A DNA stretch of 57,042 bases from an uncultured Candidatus Melainabacteria bacterium (GTDB lineage Bacteria; Cyanobacteriota; Vampirovibrionia; Gastranaerophilales; Gastranaerophilaceae): assembly GCA_947090755.1 (NCBI GenBank), contig CAMUPF010000010.1, positions 1 through 57,042 of the forward strand, written 5' to 3'. Positions 32,255-40,444 of the stretch are shown here, piece after piece. Under the pieces are notes generated by a model. The model was given only the letters and a program-made list of their open reading frames with translations, ran no database searches and had not been told where the DNA came from. How positions within the stretch are numbered: position 1 is the stretch's first letter; each line of letters starts with the position of its first letter. A program made the translations under genes and the position numbers.

Positions 32255-33457
32255 ATGTGGGAAAAAGACATCAACATCAATGAAGTTAGAGAAATTCGCA
32301 CGCGTACATCCGTTTTCTTCGGCTGCGGCGCTATCGAAAAGATTAACGACATTGCAAAAATTTTGAAAGATGAAAAAGGCATTGATAAAGTTATCGTTAT
32401 GTCAGGCCGTAATGCATACAAAGCAACCGGTGCGTGGGATTACGTTGAAAAAGCCTTAAAAAATAACGGTATTGGTTATGTAAATTACGATCAGGTTACG
32501 CCAAACCCTACAACTCACCACGTTAACGATGCGGTTAAAATGGCGAAAGATTTCGGCGCAAAAGCTGTTATCGCAATCGGCGGCGGTTCGCCGACAGACG
32601 CAGGCAAAGCAACTGCAATCCTGCTTGCGAATCCGGACAAAACCGCCAATGACCTGATGGAATTTAAATTCACTCCAACCGTTGCAGCACCTATCGTTTC
32701 AATTAACCTGACTCACGGAACAGGTACTGAAACTAACCGTTTCGCAGTTGTTACGATTCCGGAAAAAGATTTCAAGCCGGCAATCGCTTATGATTGCATT
32801 TACCCAATGTTTGCAATCGACGACCCGAAATTAATGACAAAACTTTCACCGAAACAAACAAGATTCGTTTCAATTGACGCTGTTAACCACGTCGTAGAAG
32901 CAGCAACTTCTACCGTAGCGTCACCTTACACTATCACACTTGCCAGAGAAGTTATAACTCTCGTTGCAAAATATCTTCCTAAAGCAATCGAAAATCCTGA
33001 GGATTTAGAAGCAAGATACTTCTTAGCTTACGCGGCAATGATGGGCGGTGTATGTTTCGACAACGGCCTGCTTCACTACACACACGCACTTGAACACCCG
33101 CTAAGCGCCGTCAAACACGAACTTTCACACGGACTGGGTCTGGCAATGCTTCTGCCTGCTGTTATCAAAACAATCTACAAAGATAAAGCAAGCACCCTCG
33201 CCTACATCTTAGAACCAATTGCCAAAGGCTTGGAACCGCTCGCCTCTGACGCCGAAAAAGCCGGTGATATGGTTTATGAATGGCTAAAATCCGTCGGTGT
33301 TCCTGAAAAATTGAGCGACGAAGGCTTCACCAAAGATGATGTTGAAAAACTCACCGGTTTAGTATATACAACACCATCACTGGCAGGACTCATTGACATC
33401 GGCCCTAGCGGTAACTCAAGAGAAGTAGTAAAAAATATTTACGAAAAATCAATTTAG
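32255..33457 (+). CDS. Iron-containing alcohol dehydrogenase
   Basis: The protein of 400 residues belongs to the Fe-ADH family (butanol-dehydrogenase-like). NAD(P) binding is shown by VIAIGGGSPTDAGKATAIL. The metal ligands lie in SIDAVNHVVEAAT (Asp and His) and HYTHALEHPLSAVKHELSHGLGLA (two His). The family motif LTHGTGTETNRFAV follows the cofactor site. It reduces aldehydes to alcohols to re-oxidise NADH, in keeping with a fermentative life style. A strong RBS (AGGAGGT) precedes the ATG and a terminator follows. Single gene. Confidence 0.93.
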   Translation: MWEKDININEVREIRTRTSVFFGCGAIEKINDIAKILKDEKGIDKVIVMSGRNAYKATGAWDYVEKALKNNGIGYVNYDQVTPNPTTHHVNDAVKMAKDFGAKAVIAIGGGSPTDAGKATAILLANPDKTANDLMEFKFTPTVAAPIVSINLTHGTGTETNRFAVVTIPEKDFKPAIAYDCIYPMFAIDDPKLMTKLSPKQTRFVSIDAVNHVVEAATSTVASPYTITLAREVITLVAKYLPKAIENPEDLEARYFLAYAAMMGGVCFDNGLLHYTHALEHPLSAVKHELSHGLGLAMLLPAVIKTIYKDKASTLAYILEPIAKGLEPLASDAEKAGDMVYEWLKSVGVPEKLSDEGFTKDDVEKLTGLVYTTPSLAGLIDIGPSGNSREVVKNIYEKSI

Positions 33458-33465
33458 TTTAATAA

Positions 33466-33497
33466 GGCGCACAAGGTAAACCTTGTGCGCCGCTTTG
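33466..33497. terminator. Hairpin between convergent genes
   Basis: Perfect 11-bp stem GGCGCACAAGG/CCTTGTGCGCC with a TAAA loop between the alcohol dehydrogenase and the convergent LuxR-type gene. The T-run is weak on both sides, but the position suits a bidirectional terminator. Confidence 0.7.
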
Positions 33498-33500
33498 TAA

Positions 33501-33758
33501 TCAATCTTCAGTTTCTGCGGTTTCGGGAAATCTTTCGGCTACTTCCACGACCATTTCAGCTGTTATCCCCAAAAAATCAGCGGCTACTACGGCCGCTTGA
33601 ACTCTATTTCTTACATTTAATTTAGACAAAATTGCTTGAACGTGTGCTTTTGCTGTAGAATATGCGATATACAACATTTCAGCTATCTGCGTATTAGAGT
33701 AGCCCATAACCATCAGACGAACCACCTGCATTTCTCGTGGAGTTAATTCACTTAACAT
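33501..33758 (-). CDS. Stand-alone LuxR-type helix-turn-helix protein
   Basis: The protein is 85 residues from the ATG at 33758, which is favoured because AGGAGG lies 10 nt upstream; a TTG at 33785 has none. It is a LuxR DNA-binding domain (LSELTPREMQVVRLMVMGYSN, then STAKAHVQAILSKLNVRNRVQAAVVA) with a short acidic tail. There is no receiver domain. It is the second such orphan domain in the window (see 1787-2041). It is divergent from nusB. The role is unknown; it could compete with or relay from full-length NarL-type regulators. Confidence 0.83.
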   Translation of the reverse strand: MLSELTPREMQVVRLMVMGYSNTQIAEMLYIAYSTAKAHVQAILSKLNVRNRVQAAVVAADFLGITAEMVVEVAERFPETAETED

Positions 33759-33987
33759 CCTATTCCAGCCTCCTGTTCTCTCCAAATAATAGTTTGCAAC
33801 GCTTTATCAAACGCAGACCAATAAATAATCCCTCAAAAGTTCGCTAAAGTATATTGGCCAGTTGGAGAATAGATATAAACTTGGTATTTAAACACCTATT
33901 TACCGAATTAACAATTAACTATTAATTTTTCTTTGTTCATGATAATATATTACCGTTACGACAAAAAATTCTAAAAGAGGTATGAAT

Positions 33988-34647
33988 ATGCAAGCACGCA
34001 GAGCGGCTAGAGAACTGGCTTTTATCCTTTTCTCACAGATTGATAAAGATATTGACAAATATACAAAAGCTGATTTTTCAAATATAGTTTTGAAATCAGT
34101 CAGAACACTTAAAAGTAATGCAACAGACGAACTTCAAATTGCGCTGAGCAGCCTGATGGAGTTCAAAGCAGAGATTGAAGATTACGAGGCAAATCACGAA
34201 ACAAACCTTAATAGACCGCTTGAGGTTTCTAACGTTCCGGTACCGGTGATTTTGTCTTCTGACCTTTCTGAAAAAATCGGCGAAATGATTGATGTCGCTG
34301 AAAAATCACTTTTAGCGCTTGAAATCGCTGAATTTACAACTCTTGATTCACAAAGTGAAGTTCAAAATTTTGCAATCGAAATCGCTGAACAATACAAAGA
34401 GCATAGCGCAGAACTCGACGAAATAATGCAAAAATATGCTAAAAACTGGGATTTACAACGCCTCGTTACAATGGACAAAAACATCCTCAGAATAGCATTA
34501 ATTGAACTTTTATACATAAAACAAACTCCTTTAAAAGTTGTTATCGACGAAGCTTTAGAACTTGCGAAAAAATATTCAACAGACGAAAGCACAACTTTCA
34601 TCAACGGGATTCTGGCTAAAGTCGTTGTTGACTATGCTATTCAATAG
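33988..34647 (+). CDS. nusB: Transcription antitermination protein NusB
   Basis: Binds boxA of rRNA leader transcripts with NusE to prevent early termination. The N-terminal motif QARRAARELAFILFSQID and the C-terminal NusB core (WDLQRLVTMDKNILRIALIEL, then PLKVVIDEALELAKKYSTDES and FINGILAKVV) are clear. At 219 residues it is longer than E. coli NusB (139) because of an insert in the middle (about 50-110), as in cyanobacterial proteins. The second ATG (33988) is chosen, since AAGAGG lies directly before the first. ftsY follows after 8 nt. Confidence 0.92.
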   Translation: MQARRAARELAFILFSQIDKDIDKYTKADFSNIVLKSVRTLKSNATDELQIALSSLMEFKAEIEDYEANHETNLNRPLEVSNVPVPVILSSDLSEKIGEMIDVAEKSLLALEIAEFTTLDSQSEVQNFAIEIAEQYKEHSAELDEIMQKYAKNWDLQRLVTMDKNILRIALIELLYIKQTPLKVVIDEALELAKKYSTDESTTFINGILAKVVVDYAIQ

Positions 34648-34655
34648 GAACCATT

Positions 34656-35573
34656 ATGTTTAAATTCTTCTCTGAAAAATTTGAAAATCTGAAAAACGCA
34701 CTTAAAAATACGTCAGAAACATTTAATTCCGGCGTTATCGGAGGTGTGGAAAACGAAGAAGAATTTTCGGAATTTGTATTAGAAGATATGGAAGACACCC
34801 TCATCAGCGCTGATTTGGGTGTTTCTTATTCTGCGGAATTAATAGATAAACTGCGCGGGCAAAAAAACATCAAACCCGCGCAAATCAGAGAATTTTTGCG
34901 CAATGAATTCCTGCAAACACTTGAGCAAGCGGGTTCGACTGAATTAAAATATTCAGACGGAGCGCTAAACATATACTTTATAACAGGCGTAAACGGTGCC
35001 GGTAAAACGACTTTAATCGGCAAACTTGCATACAAATTTAAGCAGGAAGGCAAAAAGGTTTTAATTGCCGCAGGCGACACCTTCCGTGCAGCCGCAGAAG
35101 AACAGCTTGATATCTGGTCAAAACGCGCCGGAGCAGACATCGTTCGTAAAGATAAAATTGACCCTGCCGCAGTCGTTTACGAAGCGATTCAAAAAGCCAA
35201 ATCCGAAAACTATGACATTATTTTAGTCGACACAGCAGGCAGACTTCAAAACAAATTTAACCTTATGGAAGAATTATCAAAAATTAAGGCTGTTATTGAC
35301 AAAAACGCACCGGAAGCATTACGTGAAAGTATCCTTGTAATCGACGCGAACACAGGCCAAAACGGGCTTCAACAGGCCAAAGTTTTTAAAGAATGCACTT
35401 CTGTTACAAGCGTTGCCTTGACTAAACTTGATGGTTCTGCGAAAGGGGCAATCGTTCTTGCAATCGCTAAAAACCTTGGCTTGCCTGTAAAACTTATCGG
35501 CGTCGGCGAAAAAATGGAAGATTTGCGTGCGTTTAACCCGCAGGATTTTGTAAACGCACTTTTAGAGGGCTAA
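34656..35573 (+). CDS. ftsY: Signal recognition particle receptor FtsY
   Basis: Membrane-associated GTPase that receives SRP-ribosome complexes at the translocon. Only the NG domain is present, with a short N-terminus and no long acidic A domain (305 residues). GTPase motifs: ITGVNGAGKTTLIGKLAY (G1), AAGDTFRAAAEEQL (SRP-specific box), ILVDTAGRLQ (G3), LTKLDGSAKG (G4) and LIGVGEKMEDLRAFN (closing loop). Between nusB (8 nt upstream) and a peptidase gene that starts on the next base after the stop codon; likely one operon. Confidence 0.96.
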   Translation: MFKFFSEKFENLKNALKNTSETFNSGVIGGVENEEEFSEFVLEDMEDTLISADLGVSYSAELIDKLRGQKNIKPAQIREFLRNEFLQTLEQAGSTELKYSDGALNIYFITGVNGAGKTTLIGKLAYKFKQEGKKVLIAAGDTFRAAAEEQLDIWSKRAGADIVRKDKIDPAAVVYEAIQKAKSENYDIILVDTAGRLQNKFNLMEELSKIKAVIDKNAPEALRESILVIDANTGQNGLQQAKVFKECTSVTSVALTKLDGSAKGAIVLAIAKNLGLPVKLIGVGEKMEDLRAFNPQDFVNALLEG

Positions 35574-36200
35574 ATGATTTTAGAAAGCGTTAAGACAAAA
35601 CTTAATAACGAAATTCAATTAATCGGCAGACAGACTTTGGATAAAGGCGGATGTATATTAATTATCGGCGTGGTTCACGGCGACGAGCCGCAGGGCGAAT
35701 TTTTAATAAACAATTACCTTGAAAAAACAACTGTTTTACCGCCACATTTACTTTTCATACCGTCACTCAACCCTGACGGGCAGTCGCTTGAAACCCGCAC
35801 AAACGCAAACGAAGTTGATATCAATCGTAATTTCCCGACCGAAAACTGGGAATTAGGGGAGCGTAACCGTTATTTTGGCGGTGAAAGTCCGGCAAGCGAA
35901 ATCGAAACCCGTTTTGTTATTGATGTTGTAGAAAAATACGCACCAAAACTTATTATAACGCTTCATACCCCGTTCAAAATTGTAAACTTTGACGGAGAGG
36001 CGCGTGAAATCAGCGAAAAAATCGGCAAAATTTTCAACTATCCGGTAGAAGCAAGTATCGGCTACCCGACGCCGGGAAGTTTTGGAACATGGGCGGGCAT
36101 AGAACGTCAAATTCCGATTATCACAATCGAAATGGACGAAGAAATCCCACAGGAAGAACTCGTTGCACCTTTTAAGAAAATGATTGACATGTTACACTAA
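35574..36200 (+). CDS. M14-family zinc carboxypeptidase/amidase (MpaA-like)
   Basis: The protein of 208 residues has a metallocarboxypeptidase fold: zinc ligands in GVVHGDEPQGEF (His, Glu) and in LIITLHTPF (His), substrate Arg in DINRNFPTENW, and the catalytic Glu in PIITIEMDEE. This combination fits murein-tripeptide amidase MpaA, which cleaves the gamma-D-Glu to meso-DAP bond in recycled peptidoglycan. The closely related succinylglutamate desuccinylase/aspartoacylase family is an alternative. No signal peptide, so cytoplasmic. Starts directly after the ftsY stop. Confidence 0.82.
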   Translation: MILESVKTKLNNEIQLIGRQTLDKGGCILIIGVVHGDEPQGEFLINNYLEKTTVLPPHLLFIPSLNPDGQSLETRTNANEVDINRNFPTENWELGERNRYFGGESPASEIETRFVIDVVEKYAPKLIITLHTPFKIVNFDGEAREISEKIGKIFNYPVEASIGYPTPGSFGTWAGIERQIPIITIEMDEEIPQEELVAPFKKMIDMLH

Positions 36201-36237
36201 ATACGTAATAATATAGATAATATAGAAAGGAGCATAT

Positions 36238-37252
36238 ATGAAAAGACAAAGTATGAAAACCCGCGATTTATGGGCATTTCCAGTGAGGGGGGGGGGGTAA
36301 GATTGCTTTTACGATGGCAGAAATATTACTCTCCCTCACTATTATCGGCGTAGTTGCAGCGATTACGTTACCGAGTTTAACCGGTAACATTAACGAAAGA
36401 ACGTGGAACACCCAGCGCAAGGCGCTTTATGCCAGATTTTCTCAGGCAATCGCGTTGATGCCCGCGCTTAATGGTTATGGAACGTTAACAGAAGACGAAA
36501 ATGGCAGTGTGACGGCAGACACAGCGGCTGAAACCTTCGTTACTGAAGGTTTATCTAAAGTCTTAAAAATAAACAACATCTGTGACAGTGAACATCTTGC
36601 AGACTGCGGCTTACCCTCAAAAATCACCGACTTAAACGGCGGTACGCCATATTCTGAATTTCCCAAAACTTTGTTAGATTTTAACGATTCTTTCTCTTAC
36701 AATAAAAGCGGCTCTGCAGGCTGGAATCCGTCCTATTCCCAAAAGAATACAAAGGCTGCGGCATTTGAAACACAAAATGGCGAAAGTATTGCCGTATATT
36801 ATAATCCTTTTTGCAGAATTGACAATGGTGCTGAATATGACAATATTCAACCATATATGTGCGCAAATTTCGTTTATGATTTGAACGGCAACAAAGGACC
36901 GAATACTGTTGGAAAAGATATCGGGTTTATCACAGCAATGTATCCGGTAGACTCTGTTGTTGTAGCTCCTATCCCAACACACGGTTACAGCGAATTAATG
37001 ACGCTTGAGAGTGCCCGCAATACGTGCAGAAATTTAAGTGATGAAAGCCGTATGCCTAATATTGAAGAAATTTCATCACTGTTTTACAATTTTAAATTAA
37101 TTGGTAGTAACATACATTTTAACGATACATGGTCAAGCACTTATGCGACCACAGACAAGGTCAAATATGTACACTTTGGAACCGGCCTCAGGAACATAAA
37201 GGTTATTAGCAGAGGTGACAAAGCGTGTACGCTATGCGTGAAACGCTTATAA
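36238..37252 (+). CDS. Type-IV-pilin-like protein 1, frame broken at a poly-G tract (phase-OFF)
   Basis: A good start (AAAGGAG, ATG at 36238) opens a leader MKRQSMKTRDLWAF that runs into 11 G residues (36287-36297) and then a TAA stop. The rest continues in another frame from 36296: KIAFTMAEILLSLTIIGVV, the prepilin-like leader and hydrophobic helix, then INERTWNTQRKALYARFSQ and a C-terminal half with AAAFETQNGESIAVYYNP, ending CTLCVKRL. With 10 or 13 G the two frames would join. Without the upstream start the gene could begin only at ATG 36314, which lacks an RBS. Probably a surface pseudopilin whose production is switched by slippage. Convergent with flgC. Confidence 0.85.
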
Positions 37253-37254
37253 AA

Positions 37255-37698
37255 CTATTTACCGATTTCGGTGGCACGCATTGCCATTGCTTTGGAAATA
37301 TTTACGACCGCAAGGTTTGCCTCGTAAGCCCGTTGTGCGATTACGGCGTCCGCCATATCAACCATCGGGTTTACGTTTGAGGCTCTTATGTAGCCTTCTG
37401 CGTCAGCATCAGGGTGACCGGGGCGGTAAATTTTATCACCCAATGTCGGATCTTCCATTACACCCGAATACGTTACACCGCCTTGTAAATACGGCAAAGT
37501 CCCAACGCCAAAAACATCTTCTTTCATAGAATTCATCAGCCCGTGAAACGACATATCTTCAACCGCATTCAAAACAGGAATTTTGCGGATATAATTCGGG
37601 GTGTCCACGTTAGCAATGTTTTTCGCGTGGATATCCAGACGTGTTCCGTGAACTTGAAGCGCTTTTGCGCCGATATTCATTGATTCAAGTATGCCCAT
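37255..37698 (-). CDS. flgC: Flagellar basal-body rod protein FlgC
   Basis: Proximal rod subunit of the flagellum. The protein of 147 residues carries the N-terminal rod motif ALQVHGTRLDIHAKNIANVDTPNYIRK, the FlgC-specific middle (GVTYSGVMEDPT, KIYRPGHPDADAEGYI) and the C-terminal NPMVDMADAVIAQRAYEANLAVVNISKAM. Last gene of the four-gene rod operon (39509 to 37255). Length and both coiled-coil ends are normal. Other flagellar genes are not in the window. Confidence 0.96.
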   Translation of the reverse strand: MGILESMNIGAKALQVHGTRLDIHAKNIANVDTPNYIRKIPVLNAVEDMSFHGLMNSMKEDVFGVGTLPYLQGGVTYSGVMEDPTLGDKIYRPGHPDADAEGYIRASNVNPMVDMADAVIAQRAYEANLAVVNISKAMAMRATEIGK

Positions 37699-37729
37699 TT
37701 CTATAAGCTCCTCTGGTTAGTTATTGCCA

Positions 37730-38077
37730 TTATTTTCCAACGTTAATTACGGTCTTCATCTCTGTAATTAATGATGACATTCTTCTGGTTGCCATTGTGT
37801 ATAAAAGTGAGTTCTGCTGCATTGCGTTTAATTCGTTCGCAATATCGATTTTTTCGTTTTCACGTTCTTCTATAATGCCTGACGGCCCGAGTTTTGTGGA
37901 AAGTTTGGTTTCCAACGGACTGTTCATTGTGCCAAGATATGTTTGAAAATCAATATCTTTTCTTACATAATTCGGAGTATCAACGTTTGCGATATTTGAA
38001 CCCAGCGCTCTTTGACGCTGTGCAATAAGGTCAAGCATAAGTCCGATTTTTTGTGTACTTTCAAGAGGTGTATACAT
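37730..38077 (-). CDS. flgB: Flagellar basal-body rod protein FlgB
   Basis: Proximal rod subunit. The protein of 115 residues has the motif LIAQRQRALGSNIANVDTPNYVRKDIDF near the N-terminus and a C-terminal helix NELNAMQQNSLLYTMATRRM, then SSLITEMKTVIN. It lies directly upstream of flgC (31 nt) and 5 nt downstream of the rod/hook gene at 38083. It is the usual flgB-flgC order, here preceded by two flgF/G-type genes. Confidence 0.95.
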   Translation of the reverse strand: MYTPLESTQKIGLMLDLIAQRQRALGSNIANVDTPNYVRKDIDFQTYLGTMNSPLETKLSTKLGPSGIIEERENEKIDIANELNAMQQNSLLYTMATRRMSSLITEMKTVINVGK

Positions 38078-38082
38078 CTAAA

Positions 38083-38799
38083 TTACTCCCTTATGTTAAT
38101 TGATTTGTTGTACATATCATCAACAACCTTCATCATACGCATACCGGCAATCATAGAGGCGTTAAGTCTTAACATTTCACTGACGCCGTTGTAGATGTTG
38201 GTGTTAGAATTTTCAAGGTTGTTTTGCGCAATACAGTCGTGATTTTTGACAAGCATTGCTTCACCGGAATCCTCGGTCGCAACAAATTTATTCATCCCGA
38301 TGGATTTAAGGTTTTCCTGACTTGCGAATCGTACAAGCGGGATTGTTCCAAGTTTTTTCCCTGAAATACTCTCGTTTGTATCATAAGCGTAAACATCGCC
38401 GTTCTGCTTAATTTCGAACTTAAAGCAGTTAGCCGGAATCTTTATACCTTCACCGACAATCCAATCGTCTTCAGTCACAAGATAACCGTTTTTCCCCTGT
38501 TTGAACGCACCGTCACGTGTGAATGCAACTTCACCATCTTGAGAAACAACAGGGATAAAACCCGTTCCGTTAATCGCGACATCGTACGGATTGCTGGTAA
38601 TCATAATACCGCCTTGCGCGTAATCTGAACGGATAGCGCCGGTCAAATAGCCATCTTCGGTTAACATTTGTTCAAAGTTTACGGTTTTATAACCTTTTGT
38701 ATTATAGTTTGCAAGGTTATTACCAACGAAACCCAATTTCTCAAACTGGCTTGTTACGTTGCTGACATTTCTTCTGATTATTGCTTGAAAACTATACAT
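38083..38799 (-). CDS. FlgF/FlgG-type flagellar rod protein (2)
   Basis: The protein of 238 residues has the rod/hook N-terminus (NVTSQFEKLGFVGNNLANYNTKGYKT, in place of the more usual NLANxxTxGYK) and the C-terminal EMLRLNASMIAGMRMMKVVDDMYNK. The middle has GTGFIPVVSQDGEVAFTRDGAFK, typical of FlgF/FlgG. FlgG (distal rod) and FlgF (proximal rod) are hard to tell apart by eye. Third-last in a tight operon, 11 nt after the gene at 38811. Confidence 0.88.
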   Translation of the reverse strand: MYSFQAIIRRNVSNVTSQFEKLGFVGNNLANYNTKGYKTVNFEQMLTEDGYLTGAIRSDYAQGGIMITSNPYDVAINGTGFIPVVSQDGEVAFTRDGAFKQGKNGYLVTEDDWIVGEGIKIPANCFKFEIKQNGDVYAYDTNESISGKKLGTIPLVRFASQENLKSIGMNKFVATEDSGEAMLVKNHDCIAQNNLENSNTNIYNGVSEMLRLNASMIAGMRMMKVVDDMYNKSINIRE

Positions 38800-38810
38800 A
38801 ATTTACCTCA

Positions 38811-39509
38811 TTAATTTGCAGAACCTAATTGGCTGATTACTTTTGTCAAATTCTGGTTCTGGATTAGAAACATCTGGCGGTTTGCCTCGAAATTTCTGAT
38901 TACCGGCATCATTCCCAAAAACTCGTTTTGAAGTGATACGTTGGAATACTCGTTAAATTTTTGTTTGATATCAGGGCGGGAAACAAGTCTGCCGTTAGAA
39001 TCAACGACTCCGATTGTTCCTGCAAATTCCTGTTTCAATGTTTTATGATTAAAGACTCTGATTTCGCCTTTTTCGTTAATCTTGATATCTTCAAGTTTTT
39101 CCGGCACAAACGGAAGTTGAATCGGCATGCCTGCGTTAGAAAGAACCTGCGCGTCCTGAAGAGTCAAAAGATTGCCCTGATTATCCAGTTTAAAACGGCC
39201 GTCACGGGTAACTTTTATACCGTCTTTATCCATTGTTTGGAAATACCCTTTTGTCGCAATGGCGCAGTCAAGCGGATTTTCAGAAACAATTATACGTCCG
39301 ACCTGATCATCAGTGGATTTGGAAAGTCCATGTACCCCGATAAATTCCGTAAATGAAGATACAACAGGGTCTTGCCGCTGGTATCCGATTTTGTCAAAGC
39401 CGGTAATGTTTTCGTTATTAATCGCAATGATTTCGCTCTGCAAATGCATAGCCATCAATGAGGCTGTCATACCTTTGTCTACATAATTTACACCGCCGCG
39501 TATAATCAT
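38811..39509 (-). CDS. FlgF/FlgG-type flagellar rod protein (1)
   Basis: The protein of 232 residues is the first gene of the rod operon. N-terminus MTASLMAMHLQSEIIAINNENITG with FDKIGYQRQDPV, middle ATKGYFQTMDKDGIKVTRDGRFKLDNQGNLL and C-terminus MPVIRNFEANRQMFLIQNQNLTKVISQLG, as in FlgF/FlgG. The N-terminal motif departs from NLANxxTxG (INNENITGFDKIG), which favours FlgF or a lineage-specific variant. RBS AAAGGTAG precedes the ATG. The promoter region carries a copy of the dispersed repeat (39533-39595). Confidence 0.87.
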   Translation of the reverse strand: MIIRGGVNYVDKGMTASLMAMHLQSEIIAINNENITGFDKIGYQRQDPVVSSFTEFIGVHGLSKSTDDQVGRIIVSENPLDCAIATKGYFQTMDKDGIKVTRDGRFKLDNQGNLLTLQDAQVLSNAGMPIQLPFVPEKLEDIKINEKGEIRVFNHKTLKQEFAGTIGVVDSNGRLVSRPDIKQKFNEYSNVSLQNEFLGMMPVIRNFEANRQMFLIQNQNLTKVISQLGSAN

Positions 39510-39532
39510 AGTTACTACCTTTCTACATATTT

Positions 39533-39595
39533 AGACAGCGCAGTCACGGGTTGACCTGCGTGAGCAGGGCAAGCAGGTGACGGAGTACTGCTTTT
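39533..39595 (-). repeat. Dispersed intergenic repeat, copy 2 (inverted, no terminal hairpin)
   Basis: On the minus strand it reads AAAAGCAGTACTCCGTCACC and continues through a stretch matching copy 1 (GCAGGTCAACCCG, GACTGCGCTGTCT). Only the first 63 bp are present; the TAATACGCC core end and the hairpin are missing. It lies upstream of both the flagellar operon and the radical SAM gene. The remaining DNA to 39751 is AT-rich with no clear promoter. Confidence 0.8.
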
Positions 39596-39751
39596 CATAC
39601 ATTACGACTCTTTATTAGTATAAATGTAATCAAGCGCTAATAAATCATCTAAATGAATGGCACTTGTAATTTAATGATAAAAATTTAAAAGTCAATAATA
39701 CTTGACCGAGTTTTTTGAGCGTGTGATAATTATGGTAAAGAAGGTTTGAAA

Positions 39752-40396
39752 ATGTCAAATACACTTGTATACTTACTAGACGAAAAAATTTATATTAATT
39801 TGACAAATAGCTGCACAAACAAATGTATTTTTTGCCTGCGTCAGGATAAAACCGATGTCTGCGGACAGGAAATGTGGCTGGATAATGAAACATTCGGGAA
39901 ACAAGAAGTTATTGAACAACTCGAAAGCACTATAAAAAAACAGCTTGAAGCCGGTAAACCGCACTCTTTAAACGAAATAATCTTCTGCGGCTACGGCGAA
40001 CCTTTATTAAAACTTGATTTATTAAAAGAAGTCGCGGCCTATATCCGTGCGAATTATCCAAATACAAAAATTCGCGTAAACTCTAACGGTCACGCAAACC
40101 TAATTTACAAACGCAATGTGGCTCCGGAATTGAAACCGTTAATCGACGATATTTCAATCAGCCTCAATGCTTCAACAGAAGAAGAATACAATGAGCTTTC
40201 ACAGCCAAATATCGCAGGCGCTTATGACGCGGTAAAAGATTTCATAAAATCCTGCGCCGATGCCGGAATAACTACTACTGCCAGTGTCGTTGAAAACTAC
40301 AAAGGCAGACATCTTGACCTTGAAGCCTGTGAAAAAACAGCTACAAGTCTTGGCGCTAAATTCCGTGTGCGCGAATGGATTCCGGCTGGATACTAG
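39752..40396 (+). CDS. Radical SAM protein (TatD-associated type)
   Basis: The protein of 214 residues has the radical SAM cluster motif NSCTNKCIFCLRQ (CxxxCxxC) close to the N-terminus, the GGxGEP-like FCGYGEPLLKLDLL, and the RVNSNGHANLIYKRN strand. It fits the short family of radical SAM proteins linked to TatD nucleases. The reaction is unknown. ATG at 39752 is used because AGAAGG lies seven bases upstream; a TTG two codons earlier is less likely. It precedes the acyl-CoA synthetase by 48 nt but probably has separate expression. No tatD gene is nearby. Confidence 0.85.
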   Translation: MSNTLVYLLDEKIYINLTNSCTNKCIFCLRQDKTDVCGQEMWLDNETFGKQEVIEQLESTIKKQLEAGKPHSLNEIIFCGYGEPLLKLDLLKEVAAYIRANYPNTKIRVNSNGHANLIYKRNVAPELKPLIDDISISLNASTEEEYNELSQPNIAGAYDAVKDFIKSCADAGITTTASVVENYKGRHLDLEACEKTATSLGAKFRVREWIPAGY

Positions 40397-40444
40397 ATTT
40401 ACAACAGTTAAAAACAAAACGAAATAAAAAAGAAAGGCGAAAAA

